Below, one piece after another: positions 8,007 through 17,322 of a stretch of 64,000 nucleotides of DNA. Positions within the stretch are counted from its first letter, which is position 1; every line of letters starts with the position of its first letter. The translations under genes were made by a program, and so were the position numbers. The notes below the pieces were generated by a model that had not been told where the DNA came from, did no database searches, and saw only the letters and a list, made by a program, of their open reading frames with translations. Source of the stretch: Fen-1359 sp963710355 (GTDB lineage: Bacteria; Planctomycetota; Phycisphaerae; Sedimentisphaerales; Anaerobacaceae); the NCBI GenBank assembly GCA_963710355.1, contig CAVPZU010000003.1, positions 744,001-808,000 of the forward strand. The letters are read 5' to 3'.

Positions 8007-9124
8007 AGGCAAAAGAGATTGCAAAAAGGATAGGAAGGATTGTGTCGCTTGAATTGGCGATTTCGTGGGATAATGTCGGGCTGCTGGTAGGCGACCCGAA
8101 TAAGGAAGTAAAAAAGATATTGCTGACGATTGATATAACGGCTGATGTGTTGGCGGAGGCGAGGCGGCAGAGGACGGATTTGATTATCAGTTATCATCCG
8201 GTTATATGGGACGGCCTGAAAAAGATTACCGCAGATGGAGCGGGCAGAATTGTTTATCAATTGGTTCGCAGTGATATTGCGGTCTTTTCGATACATACGG
8301 TGCTGGATATTTTGCGGGGAGGGGTTAATGATGCGCTTGCGGAGATTGTGGGGATAGAAAACGGTCAGCCTATAGGCGATTTTGTTGAAGACCCATCCGG
8401 AGGACTTTATAAGTTTGTGGTCTTTATTCCTGTTGATCTGGTGCGGAAGGTTTCGGATGCGGTTTTTGCGGCAGGGGCAGGCCGTGTCGGCAATTATAGT
8501 TGCTGCGGTTTTGGTGCGGAAGGCGTGGGAAGTTTTCTGCCGTTAGAAGGGTCCAGGCCTGCAATAGGCCGAAAGGGAAAATTAGAAAAGGTAAAAGAGA
8601 TTAGATTTGAGACGATTGTCCCCGGCGATAAATTGGAATCGGTTATCGCAGCGATGAAGAAGGCGCATCCTTATGAGGTGCCGGCCTTTGATTGCATAAA
8701 GCTATCCAATCCGGCTGATAAATTTGGCCTCGGCAGGATTGGCAGGCTTTCCAAACCGACAACAATCGCTAAAATAATCGAAAAGGTTAAAAGAGCGACC
8801 GGCGCCAAGGTTGTGGGCATTGTGGGTCCGCCTTCGGCGGGTAAAAAAGTTGTCACAAAGGCGGCAGTTTGTGCCGGTGCGTGCGGCAAACTTGTTTATG
8901 ATGTGATTGCGGCGAAGGCGGATTTATACTTAACTGGCGAATTGAAGCATCATCAGGCCCTTGCGGCGCAGGAGGCAGGTCTGACGTGTCTGTGCCTGAG
9001 TCATACGGTTTCGGAAAGGTTTGTGCTGAAAAAATTGGCTAAACAGTTGCAGAGGCAGTTGCCGAATATAAGGATTCGAATCAGCAGAAAGGATAAAGAC
9101 CCCTTTAGATGGAAGCAGATATGA
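8003..9124 (+). CDS. Nif3-like dinuclear metal centre protein (YqfO family)
   Basis: Member of the Nif3/YqfO family, which forms toroidal hexamers with a di-metal site; annotated members are often called GTP cyclohydrolase type 2, but the physiological role is unsettled. Seen: SWDNVGLLVG near the start, metal ligands in ISYHPVIW and FSIHTVLD, and the C-terminal block DLYLTGELKHHQAL with LSHTVSERF. The middle CutA-like insertion (GAGRVGNYSCCGFG...AHPYEVPAFD) marks the long bacterial form of about 370 aa. The ATG at 8003 overlaps the pabC stop (ATGA); an in-frame ATG at 7988 gives five more residues. Its own stop overlaps an ATG at 9121. The palindrome at 8827 is read in a different frame (GPPSAGK). 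Confidence 0.9.
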   Translation: MKAKEIAKRIGRIVSLELAISWDNVGLLVGDPNKEVKKILLTIDITADVLAEARRQRTDLIISYHPVIWDGLKKITADGAGRIVYQLVRSDIAVFSIHTVLDILRGGVNDALAEIVGIENGQPIGDFVEDPSGGLYKFVVFIPVDLVRKVSDAVFAAGAGRVGNYSCCGFGAEGVGSFLPLEGSRPAIGRKGKLEKVKEIRFETIVPGDKLESVIAAMKKAHPYEVPAFDCIKLSNPADKFGLGRIGRLSKPTTIAKIIEKVKRATGAKVVGIVGPPSAGKKVVTKAAVCAGACGKLVYDVIAAKADLYLTGELKHHQALAAQEAGLTCLCLSHTVSERFVLKKLAKQLQRQLPNIRIRISRKDKDPFRWKQI

Positions 9125-9202
9125 GACAAGAAGAAGATTTTGAGAATATTGAAAAGGAAGATTTGAAACAGGCCTTCGATGAGCCGTTAGATTCCGGGCA
9201 GG

Positions 9203-9865
9203 TTGCTGATGGGGGCAGCGGTGAGATTGGGGATCTCGGAATTTGAGGACGAGTCCGCCTGCGGCGGACCTTTGGCGGATGATGTGCCTGATGGCGGAGC
9301 AATCCGCCTGCGGCGGAAAGATGAAACCGCTGCGGAGGAAGTTGCTGCGACGCTGGAGGCGGTGATAGAGGCGGTTTTGTTTGCCAGCGATGAGTCACTA
9401 AATGCTGCGCGGCTTGCGAAGATTGCAGAGACGAGCGTCTCGCAGGTTCGCCGATGCGTAGATACTTTGAATGACCGGTATAAGGCGGTCGGCAGTGCGT
9501 TTCGGATTGAGCAGATTGCCGGTGGCTACCAGATGCTCACGCTTCCAGCTTTCGACCACTGGCTCAAAAAGTTGGTAAGCGTTCGGGGCGACAGTAAGTT
9601 AAGCAATGCGGCTCTTGAGACGCTTGCGATAATTTCGTATAAGCAGCCTGTTATAAGGGCGGATATTGAGGCGATTCGAGGTGTGCAGTGCGGCGAGGTG
9701 ATTAGGTCGTTGATGTATAAGGGGCTTGTAAAGATTGTCGGCAGGGCGGAGGTTCTCGGCAGGCCAATGCAGTATGGCACGACGAAGAGGTTTCTGGAGG
9801 TTTTCGGCCTCAATTCCTTAAGGGATTTGCCCAAGGTCGAGGAATTAAAAAAGCCGGAACAGTAA
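9203..9865 (+). CDS. scpB: Segregation and condensation protein B (ScpB)
   Basis: Winged-helix subunit of the SMC-ScpAB complex that compacts and segregates chromosomes. The conserved region starts at LEAVIEAVLFASDESLNAARLAKI and continues through GGYQMLTLPAF, LSNAALETLAIISYKQPVIRADIE and GLVKIVGRAEVLGRPMQYGTT. The N-terminus is unclear. An ATG at 9121, overlapping the previous stop, opens an acidic stretch (MRQEEDFENIEKEDL) that ends at 9246 in another frame. The ORF in the conserved frame begins with a TTG at 9203 (an ATG follows at 9209). A one-base frame break near 9210-9246 joining the two is likely. Two palindromes (9254 and 9303) sit in this variable N-terminal part. No scpA is in view. 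Confidence 0.88.
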   Translation: MLMGAAVRLGISEFEDESACGGPLADDVPDGGAIRLRRKDETAAEEVAATLEAVIEAVLFASDESLNAARLAKIAETSVSQVRRCVDTLNDRYKAVGSAFRIEQIAGGYQMLTLPAFDHWLKKLVSVRGDSKLSNAALETLAIISYKQPVIRADIEAIRGVQCGEVIRSLMYKGLVKIVGRAEVLGRPMQYGTTKRFLEVFGLNSLRDLPKVEELKKPEQ

Positions 9866-9910
9866 TTTCGTGAAGAGTAATACATTATGTGTGAATGAGT
9901 AAAAGTGAAC

Positions 9911-10213
9911 ATGAGTGAAGTAATAAATAACCAGCATCCTTTGGCCAAAGTATTCGGCTATCCGATAACAAACTTTGCGGAAAATGCCGAAAGAAACCGC
10001 CGAAACAGACTTTGTCCTTTTCACAACAGAGTGCCGAACTGCACAAAAGATAAGGCAAACGATCCTCTTGGAGTTTGCAGTATTTACAATGAAAATAGTG
10101 CCATAGTAACTTGTCCTATCAGATTTCGGGAGGATTGGATAATTACAGAGGGAGCTGCAAATTTTTTCTTTGGCAAAAATATGCGGACCTCTTTGCCCAA
10201 AATATTCCGATAG
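9911..10213 (+). pseudogene. Truncated NotI-type restriction endonuclease (N-terminal fragment)
   Basis: About 100 residues resemble the start of the NotI endonuclease family. The stretch HPLAKVFGYPITNFAENAER is followed by RNRLCPFHNRVPNCTKDKAN and DPLGVCSIYNENSAIVTCPI, with cysteines placed like those of the iron-binding N-terminal fold. The stretch FREDWIITEGAANFFF also fits. Full family members are about 300-400 aa; here the frame ends at 10213 just where the downstream DNA becomes a carbohydrate-binding-module remnant. The catalytic core is therefore missing and no methyltransferase partner is nearby. It is probably a non-functional relic from a past exchange. The ATG at 9911 is a little more likely than the GTG at 9905. 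Confidence 0.7.
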
Positions 10214-10329
10214 AAGCTGGCGGGCAGACGCTGTGCGTAGTCATTGATAACGGCTGGTTTAATTTTAATTATCTGGAAATTACGCCGGCGTTAAAATTTT
10301 CCGCTTCCAAAAGTAAACCAGTAAACTAA
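10204..10329 (+). pseudogene. C-terminal remnant of a CBM6 carbohydrate-binding module
   Basis: In the frame shifted relative to the NotI fragment, the codons read IEAGGQTLCVVIDNGWFNFNYLEI and then stop at 10329. This matches the end of the CBM6 modules encoded downstream (KAGKQVMRLVIDAGSFNFNYLKV near 11840-11910, and the GH2 version near 16750). No start codon or upstream half of the module is present, so it is the tail of a lost secreted glycosidase, fused to the NotI fragment at about 10204-10212. Confidence 0.7.
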
Positions 10330-10340
10330 AGGAGAAAATT

Positions 10341-11955
10341 ATGTCTGGAAGATTAAAGATGGTGGTTACCTTGGTAAGTTTAGCGTTTTCTTTGGCCTCA
10401 GCTGTCTCTGGCGCCAAATATAAACTCGTCTGGTCGGATGAGTTTGACGGCCCGGGGATAAATCCCGCCTACTGGGAGCATATGCTGGGCGACGGCACGC
10501 TCTATGGCATCTCTGCGGGCTGGGGCAATAAGGAACTGCAGTGTTACACTGGCCGCACGGAGAACTCTTTTGTGGAAAACGGGAATCTCGTCATCCAGGC
10601 TCTTAAAGAAGAATACGAGGGGCACAGTTACACCTCGGCACGGATGCGCACGGCCAAGAAGCAGGATTTTCTCTACGGGAAAATTGAAGCGCGCATCAAA
10701 CTTCCTTCCGAAAAGGGTTTGTGGCCAGCCTTCTGGCTGATGCCTACGGAATTCGCCTACGGCCCCTGGCCGCAAAGCGGCGAAGTGGACATCTGCGAGG
10801 CGGTAAATAAATCTCCCGACCGGGTCATGGGAAGTATTTTTTTTGGTAGTACCTCGGAGACCAAGCATATTTCCCGCTTTTTTGTTTCCGCAGAGCAATG
10901 CGGCGCGGCACAGGATTTGGCGGCGGACTATCACATTTACACCGTGGAATGGCAGCCCTATGAAATGCGTTGGTTTGTGGACGGGAAATTATATTCTGTG
11001 CAACATGATTGGTTTTCAGCGGACAATCCTTACCCGGCTCCTTTTAATAAACTCTTCCATATACTTTTAAATATCGCCGTGGGGGGCGCGGACCGGCGCT
11101 CCGCCCGATAAAACGAGCACTTTCCCGGCACGGATGTATGTAGACTGGGTGCGCGTTTACCAAACGGATAACCAGCCCCCGGAGTTGGAAATATTAAGCC
11201 CCGCGAACGAAGAAAATATTCCCGGAGGGAAAGATGTTCTCATAAAAGTTAAAGCCTCCGACCCTGACGGTAAAATTGACCGCGTGGAGTTTTATAACAG
11301 CGGCGCCCTTATCGGCAAGGTTTCTACTCCTCCTTACACCCTTGTTTGGAAAGCTCCCGATGGCTGTTACACTATAAGCGTGCGGGCAGTAGACGATGCG
11401 GATTTTGCGCATACCAAAACAGTGAAAATCACCAAAGGCATCGGTTGTCCGCCGGGGCCTTACCACGGAAAGCCCGCAGAGCTTCCTGGACGTTTGGAAG
11501 CAGAAGACTTTGACCGTGGACTGCCGGGAAAAGCTTATTTTGACACCGATGAGGCTAATCAGGGAGAAAGATACCGTCTGGACGTCGGAGTGGATATTCA
11601 AGATTGCAGTGAGGGGGGATATGATATCGGCTGGACGGCCGCCGGCGAATGGCTGGAATACACCGTAAATGTAGCCAAGGCTGGGATATATGATATTATA
11701 TTCCGGGTTGGTTCTCCCGAAGGTGAGGGGAAACTGCACCTGGAAATAGATGGCGTTGATAAAACGGGCGTCCTTAATACTCCCAAAACCGGTGACTGGC
11801 AAAAATACACCGACCTTACCGCCCATAATGTTAAGCTGAAGGCAGGCAAGCAAGTGATGCGTCTTGTCATTGATGCGGGCAGTTTCAATTTTAACTATCT
11901 CAAGGTCGTTGCACCCTCCAACGGTAAAGAAAACACTCCCAAACAGGAGAAATAG
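10341..11955 (+). CDS. Secreted GH16 beta-glucanase with Ig-like and CBM6 modules, frame broken
   Basis: Probable laminarinase-type endo-glucanase. The start is supported by AAAGGAGAAAATT before the ATG at 10341. A signal peptide (about residues 1-24) is followed by the GH16 domain with YKLVWSDEFDG, WGNKELQCYTG and the catalytic motif E148-V-D150-I-C-E153. The first frame ends at 11111 with a non-family tail. The true continuation TGAPPDKTSTFPARMYVDWVRVYQ is one frame over from about 11092, so a one-base shift lies in or near GGGGGGCGCGG (about 11082-11092). After the break come a bacterial Ig-like domain (PPELEILSPA...YTLVW) and a CBM6 (LEAEDFDRG...EWLEYTVNV...NFNYLKV), ending at 11955. It either decayed recently or contains a homopolymer error. 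Confidence 0.85.
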
Positions 11956-12092
11956 AGAAGCGAAAAAGAACTCAAAGCGTGGAATTCGAGCCCTTTAAAA
12001 TGATTGTAATTCGAGGGAGATTTTGGTATTATGGCTATGCCATCTTAACGATTATGGAATCGAAAGGCTTGGTTGCGTAGCTAGGCGTTTAA

Positions 12093-12107
12093 TCCGCCAG
12101 CGGCGGA
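12093..12107. repeat. TCCGCC-N3-GGCGGA palindrome
   Basis: Spacer AGC; the pairing extends to AAT/ATT on both sides (12091-12109). It sits in a longer segment (GCCATCTTAACGATT..., from about 12038) that resembles the one before flhB near 27690. Confidence 0.85.
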
Positions 12108-12140
12108 TTAATATGGGAAATGTTATGAAAGGATGCAGCA

Positions 12141-14228
12141 ATGAAGTTCATTGAATCCGTAAAGTATGTCAACCGTATATCTGTTTTTTCTTTCCTGTTG
12201 GGTCTTTTGCTGGTTACGGCGGTGCGGGCTGACAGCCGTGTTGATACCGTGATTAACAGCGCTTGGAAGTTTTATCGAGCCGATGTCAACAATGCTCAGT
12301 CGCCGAGTTTTAATGACGCCTCCTGGAGTACCATCGATTTGCCTCACACCTGGAACGCCCTCGACGGCGAAGACGGAGGCAACGATTACTATCGCGGTAT
12401 AGGCTGGTATCGCAAACATTGTACCATTGGCTCGGAATTTTCCGGTAAACGCGTTTATCTCTTTTTCGAGTCTGTAGGTATATCGGCGGATGTTTATTGC
12501 AATGGTACCCTTATCGGTCACCATGATGGGGCTTATGCGGCGTTCTGTTTCGACATAACAGGCGCAGTCATCTTCGGAGCCGATAACCTGATAGCCGTTA
12601 AGGCCAACAATACCAGCCCCTTTGTATTCGTGCCTCTTTCCGGTGATTTTACTCAATGGGGCGGCATCTGTCGGAGCGTCCATCTGCTTATCACAAATCC
12701 CGTTCACATTACACCTCTGGACTATGCTTCTCCGGGCGTTTATCTTACAACCACTAACGTCAGCAGCGCCTCCGGCGACCTCAGTGTCAAAACCCTGATT
12801 CGCAACGCCGGTACCGCGGCCAAAGATGTTACGGTCCGTGCAACTATCAAAGACGCCGCCAACGTTACGGTGGGCACACCGCTTACGCTGTCCCTGAACG
12901 TAGCTGCGAATACAACGACAAATTTCATACAAAACACCACGGTCTCCAGTCCTCATCTGTGGAATGGTCTGGCTGACCCCTATCTCTATAAAGTTCTCGT
13001 GGAAGTTCAAACCGATGGTGCTGTCGTGGATAGCATCAATCAGCCACTTGGTTTTCGCTATTATTCCGTCAATTCCAATACCGGTTTTTTCCTTAACGGT
13101 CACTATTTAGACCTACACGGCGCCGCTATCCACGAAGACCGTGACCACAAGGGACGAGCGATTTCCGACGCCGACCGCGAACAGGATATCCAAATAATGC
13201 TCGAGATGGGCTGCACGTGGCTTCGCCTGGCCCATTATCAGCACGCGGAGAAAATATACGACCTGGCCGACCAAACAGGGCTCATCCTGTCAACAGAAAT
13301 TCCTCTTGTCAATAAGATCGAAAGCGGCACAGCGTTTGCTGATAATTGCAAAAGTCAATTAAAGGAATTAATCCGTCAAAACTACAATCATCCCTCTGTG
13401 TTTTTCTGGGGTATTTTTAATGAAATTACGCTCGACGGCAGCGGCCCCGACCCAACCGTTCTGATGCGGGAATTAAATACTCTGGCTAAGGCCGAAGACC
13501 CGACGCGCCCGACTACGGCAGCATCCAATTCCTCTGACACTCATTCTACAGCTTGTATTACTGATGTTTTGGGGTTTAATAAATATTTTGGCTGGTATTT
13601 TGGTGCGATGACAGATTTTGCCCCCTGGGCCGACGGCATTCATGCCATTCGAGGCTCTGACAAAATTGGAGTTACTGAATACGGCGCCGGTGCCAGCATT
13701 AACCAGCACCAGGAGAACCCTCCCGAACCGCCTAACGCTGGCCCCTGGCATCCGGAAGAATATCAGAGTTATTATCATGAGGTTCACTGGAAGGCTATGA
13801 AGGCTCGTCCGTTCCTGTGGTGCAAAGCCCTCTGGAACGGCTTTGACTTTGGCGCTGATGGTCGAAAGGAAGGTGACCGCCATGGCATCAATGATAAGGG
13901 CCTGGTCATCCGTGACCGTACGGTCAAAAAAGATGCGTTTTACTGGTATAAAGCTAACTGGTCGAATACGCCTACCGTTTACATTACCAGCCGTCGATTT
14001 ACGCCTCGCGTTGCAAACCCTACCTACGTTAAAGTCTATTCCAACTGCGATAACGTGGAACTATTCATCAACGGCGAGTCCAAAGGTGTTTTAACCAGCA
14101 CCGACCATATCTACCAGTGGAACTCTGTGACGCTCAGACAGGGCGCCAATGAAATTAAATCTGTTGGCCGAATCGGCACCAGTGCATATACCGATGTGTG
14201 CAACTGGGATTTGATAAAGAAAAAATAA
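12141..14228 (+). CDS. Secreted glycoside hydrolase family 2 (beta-galactosidase-like)
   Basis: Exported glycosidase of 695 aa. A signal peptide (SVFSFLLGLLLVTAVRA, cleaved near residue 30) precedes the GH2 sugar-binding domain (WSTIDLPHTWNALDG, YRGIGWYRK). The Ig-like sandwich (about 190-310) and the TIM barrel follow. The acid/base is Glu428 in WGIFNEI and the nucleophile is Glu513 in IGVTEYGAG. A DUF4982-like Ig domain (RVANPTYVKVYSNCDNVELFING) closes the protein. AAAGGATGCAGCA before the ATG supplies the ribosome site. It is a close tandem copy of the next gene but lacks that gene's CBM6 and dockerin-like tail. Exact substrate is unknown; the adjacent GH16 suggests algal or plant cell-wall polysaccharide. 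Confidence 0.92.
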   Translation: MKFIESVKYVNRISVFSFLLGLLLVTAVRADSRVDTVINSAWKFYRADVNNAQSPSFNDASWSTIDLPHTWNALDGEDGGNDYYRGIGWYRKHCTIGSEFSGKRVYLFFESVGISADVYCNGTLIGHHDGAYAAFCFDITGAVIFGADNLIAVKANNTSPFVFVPLSGDFTQWGGICRSVHLLITNPVHITPLDYASPGVYLTTTNVSSASGDLSVKTLIRNAGTAAKDVTVRATIKDAANVTVGTPLTLSLNVAANTTTNFIQNTTVSSPHLWNGLADPYLYKVLVEVQTDGAVVDSINQPLGFRYYSVNSNTGFFLNGHYLDLHGAAIHEDRDHKGRAISDADREQDIQIMLEMGCTWLRLAHYQHAEKIYDLADQTGLILSTEIPLVNKIESGTAFADNCKSQLKELIRQNYNHPSVFFWGIFNEITLDGSGPDPTVLMRELNTLAKAEDPTRPTTAASNSSDTHSTACITDVLGFNKYFGWYFGAMTDFAPWADGIHAIRGSDKIGVTEYGAGASINQHQENPPEPPNAGPWHPEEYQSYYHEVHWKAMKARPFLWCKALWNGFDFGADGRKEGDRHGINDKGLVIRDRTVKKDAFYWYKANWSNTPTVYITSRRFTPRVANPTYVKVYSNCDNVELFINGESKGVLTSTDHIYQWNSVTLRQGANEIKSVGRIGTSAYTDVCNWDLIKKK

Positions 14229-14261
14229 AAAGTGTAAAGTGATTACCTGAAGGATGTGTCA

Positions 14262-17003
14262 ATGAAGTTCATTAAATCCGTAAAGTATGTCAACCGTATA
14301 TCTGTTTTTTCTTTCCTGTTGGGTCTCTTGCTGGTTACGGCGGTGCGGGCTGACAGCCGTGTCGATACCGTGATTAACAACACTTGGAAGTTCAATCGAG
14401 CCGATGTCAACAATGCTCAGTCGCCGAGTTTTAATGACGCCTCCTGGAGTACCATCGATTTGCCTCACACATGGAACGCTCTCGACGGCGAAGACGGCGG
14501 CACCTATTATCGCGGTATAGGCTGGTATCGCAAACATTATACCATTGGCTCGGAAAATTCCGGCAAACGCATTTATCTCTTTTTCGAATCTGTAGGTATA
14601 TCGGCGGATGTTTATTGCAATGGCACCCTTATCGGCTCTCATCTTGGGGCTTATGCAGCGTTCTGTTTCGACATAACAGGCGCGGTCATCTTCGGAGCCG
14701 ATAACCTGATAGCCGTTAAAGCCAACAATTCCAGCTCCCTCAATATCGCGCCTCTTGACGGTGATTTTACTCAATGGGGCGGTATCTGTCGGAGCGTCCA
14801 TCTGCTTATCACCAATCCCGTTCACATTACACCTCTGGACTATGCTTCTCCGGGCGTTTATCTTACAACCACTAACGTCAGCAGCGCCTCCGGCGACCTC
14901 AGTGTCAAAACCCTGATTCGCAACGCCGGTACCGCGGCCAAAGATGTTACGGTCCGTGCAACTATCAAAGACGCCACCAACGTTACGGTGGGCACGCCGC
15001 TTACGCTGACCCAAAGCGTAGCTGCGGGGGCCACGACAAACTTTGTACAAAACACTACGGTCTCCAGTCCTCATCTATGGGATGGTCTGGCTGACCCCTA
15101 TCTCTATAAAGTTCTTGTGGAAGTTGAAACCGACAGCGCCGTTGTGGACCAGATTGAACAGCCGCTTGGTTTTCGCTATTATTCCGTCGATTCCAATCTG
15201 GGGTTTTTCCTTAATGGTCACTATTTAGACCTACACGGCGCCGCTATCCACGAAGACCGGGACCACAAGGGACGAGCGATTTCCGATGCCGACCGCGAAG
15301 AGGATATCCAAATCATGCTCGAGATGGGCTGCACGTGGCTTCGTCTGGCCCATTATCAGCACGCGGAAAAAATATACGACCTGGCCGATGAAACAGGAAT
15401 GATTCTGACAACGGAAATTCCTATTGTCGATAATATCGCAAGCGGCACAGCGTTTTCTGATAATTGTCAAAGTCAATTGAAGGAATTAATCCGTCAAAAC
15501 TACAATCATCCCTCCGTGTTATTCTGGGGTCTTTTTAATGAAATTACGCTTCACAGCGGTCCGGATCCGAACCCTCTGATAATCACATTAAATACTCTGG
15601 CCCACGCGGAAGACCCGACGCGTCCGACTACGGCGGCGAACAATACCTCGGATAACGACGCTACAACCAAACATACCGATGTTTTGGGGTATAATAAATA
15701 TTTTGGCTGGTATGACGGCGTAGTGACAGGTTTTGCCCCCTGGGCCGACGGCATTCATGCCTCCAGAGGCTCCGACAAAATTGGAGTGACTGAATACGGC
15801 GCCGGCGCCAGCATTAACAATCACCAGGATGACCCTACTGTTGAACCGGCCAATGTTGGCGGGAACTGGCATCCGGAAGAATATCAGGCTTACTTCCATG
15901 AGGTCCATTGGAAGGCAATGAAAACTCGTCCGTACCTGTGGTGCAAGGCCATCTGGAACGGCTTCGACTTTGGCTCCGATGTGCGCAATGAAGGCGACCG
16001 TGCCGGTATCAATGACAAGGGAATGGTTCTTCGCGACCGTACGGTGAAAAAGGACGCCTTCTATTGGTATAAGGCCAACTGGTCGAGTACCCCGATGGTC
16101 TATATTACCAGCCGCCGATTTACGCCTCGCGTTGCAAACCCCACCTACGTTAAAGTCTATTCCAACTGCGATAACGTGGAGCTGTTCATCAACGGCGTGT
16201 CCAAGGGTGTTTTAACCAGCACCGACCATATCTACCAGTGGACCTCTGGTCTAACACTCACAGGGGGCGCTAATGAAATTAAAGCGATTGGCCGAATCGG
16301 TACCGACGAATATATCGACATATGTAACTGGACTTTGAACCCTCCGGGCGCTCAATCGCCCTATCTCGGTTCTCCATCCGCTATTCCCGGAAAAATCGAA
16401 GCGGAAAATTACGATACAGGCGGTGAAGGCGTTGCGTATCATGATGCAGATACAGGAAACAGCGGCGGTCAATATCGTCCCAGCGAGGGCGTCGATATAC
16501 AATCCTGCACCGATACCGGAGGCGGTTATAACATCGGCTGGACAAATGCGGGCGAGTGGCTCGAATACACCGTCAATGTGACCACGGCTGGAACTTATAA
16601 AATTGCAACTCGGGTTGCATCGCAATCAGCTGGCGGAACTTTCCATATCGAATTTAATGGCGTGGACAAGACGGGCAATATCACAGTACCCAGCACCGGA
16701 GGCTGGCAAAACTGGACAACGGTCAATGCGACCGCCCATTTGTCTGCCGGCACTCAGATAATGCGATTTTACATATCAGCAAGCGGATTCAATCTTAATT
16801 ACTTTAACATCACAGTAATATCTCTCGATATCCGCGGCGATTTAAACGGCGATGGCGTGGTAGATTTAGATGATCTTGTCATTATGAAAGGCGAGTGGCT
16901 TACAAGCGGTCCAACTGCAGATATTGAACCGCCGGGAGGAGATGGCATCGTAGATTTCAAAGACTTTGCTGTATTAGCTGAGAACTGGGGAAAAACAAAT
17001 TGA
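14262..17003 (+). CDS. Secreted GH2 glycosidase with CBM6 and dockerin-like tail
   Basis: Paralogue of the preceding gene with the same signal peptide and domain order. The acid/base is Glu427 (WGLFNEI) and the nucleophile Glu511 (IGVTEYGAG). After the DUF4982-like domain comes a CBM6 (GKIEAENYDTGGEG, GEWLEYTVNV, FNLNYFNI; about residues 700-845). The tail has paired calcium-loop motifs, DLNGDGVVDLDDLVIMKGEW and GDGIVDFKDFAVLAENW, of the dockerin type I kind seen in many Phycisphaerae secreted proteins. The ATG at 14262 matches the upstream copy and has AAGGATGTGT before it; a GTG at 14256 is less likely. Only 33 bp separate the two genes. The shared 5' two-thirds is near-identical at the DNA level, so the duplication is recent. 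Confidence 0.92.
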   Translation: MKFIKSVKYVNRISVFSFLLGLLLVTAVRADSRVDTVINNTWKFNRADVNNAQSPSFNDASWSTIDLPHTWNALDGEDGGTYYRGIGWYRKHYTIGSENSGKRIYLFFESVGISADVYCNGTLIGSHLGAYAAFCFDITGAVIFGADNLIAVKANNSSSLNIAPLDGDFTQWGGICRSVHLLITNPVHITPLDYASPGVYLTTTNVSSASGDLSVKTLIRNAGTAAKDVTVRATIKDATNVTVGTPLTLTQSVAAGATTNFVQNTTVSSPHLWDGLADPYLYKVLVEVETDSAVVDQIEQPLGFRYYSVDSNLGFFLNGHYLDLHGAAIHEDRDHKGRAISDADREEDIQIMLEMGCTWLRLAHYQHAEKIYDLADETGMILTTEIPIVDNIASGTAFSDNCQSQLKELIRQNYNHPSVLFWGLFNEITLHSGPDPNPLIITLNTLAHAEDPTRPTTAANNTSDNDATTKHTDVLGYNKYFGWYDGVVTGFAPWADGIHASRGSDKIGVTEYGAGASINNHQDDPTVEPANVGGNWHPEEYQAYFHEVHWKAMKTRPYLWCKAIWNGFDFGSDVRNEGDRAGINDKGMVLRDRTVKKDAFYWYKANWSSTPMVYITSRRFTPRVANPTYVKVYSNCDNVELFINGVSKGVLTSTDHIYQWTSGLTLTGGANEIKAIGRIGTDEYIDICNWTLNPPGAQSPYLGSPSAIPGKIEAENYDTGGEGVAYHDADTGNSGGQYRPSEGVDIQSCTDTGGGYNIGWTNAGEWLEYTVNVTTAGTYKIATRVASQSAGGTFHIEFNGVDKTGNITVPSTGGWQNWTTVNATAHLSAGTQIMRFYISASGFNLNYFNITVISLDIRGDLNGDGVVDLDDLVIMKGEWLTSGPTADIEPPGGDGIVDFKDFAVLAENWGKTN

Positions 17004-17015
17004 AGCTTTTAATCA

Positions 17016-17058
17016 GTAAACTACTATAGGTTAAAACCCATAATAGTAGTTTACTTTT
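17016..17058 (+). terminator. Intrinsic terminator after the GH2 pair
   Basis: A perfect 12-bp stem: GTAAACTACTAT (17016-17027) pairs with ATAGTAGTTTAC (17043-17054), with GGTT...ACC pairing in the loop, followed by TTTT. It lies 13 bp after the GH2 stop. Confidence 0.85.
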
Positions 17059-17322
17059 ACCTTTGAAACTACCCGTTGGGTGTGTCGTGTCGTTTACGCC
17101 CCGGCGGTTATGTCCGCGGAGTGGATGCAGTGTAATATTCCGGACGATCCTGCCTGCGTTTTTTAGCTATTTCCTTAACATATCCATATTCCAGCCTGTG
17201 CGAGGGTGGGATTTATAGTTACTAATCTTCACTGGAAATCCAGATTAACTAACTTGCGTTTGCAACAGCAACCATAATTTGGTATAAGCATCGGCTGACT
17301 GGGAGAAAGTCGAAAGAAGATT
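17059..17322. other. Intergenic stretch before prfB
   Basis: About 260 bases between the GH2 terminator and prfB. No gene or clear promoter motif was recognised; GGGAGAAAG at 17301-17309 lies 14-22 bases before the prfB ATG. Confidence 0.5.

Noticed and set aside
12123..13103. 326-codon minus-strand frame opposite the first GH2 gene
   Set aside because: Antisense shadow, repeated opposite the second GH2 gene because the two are duplicates; no independent coding evidence.
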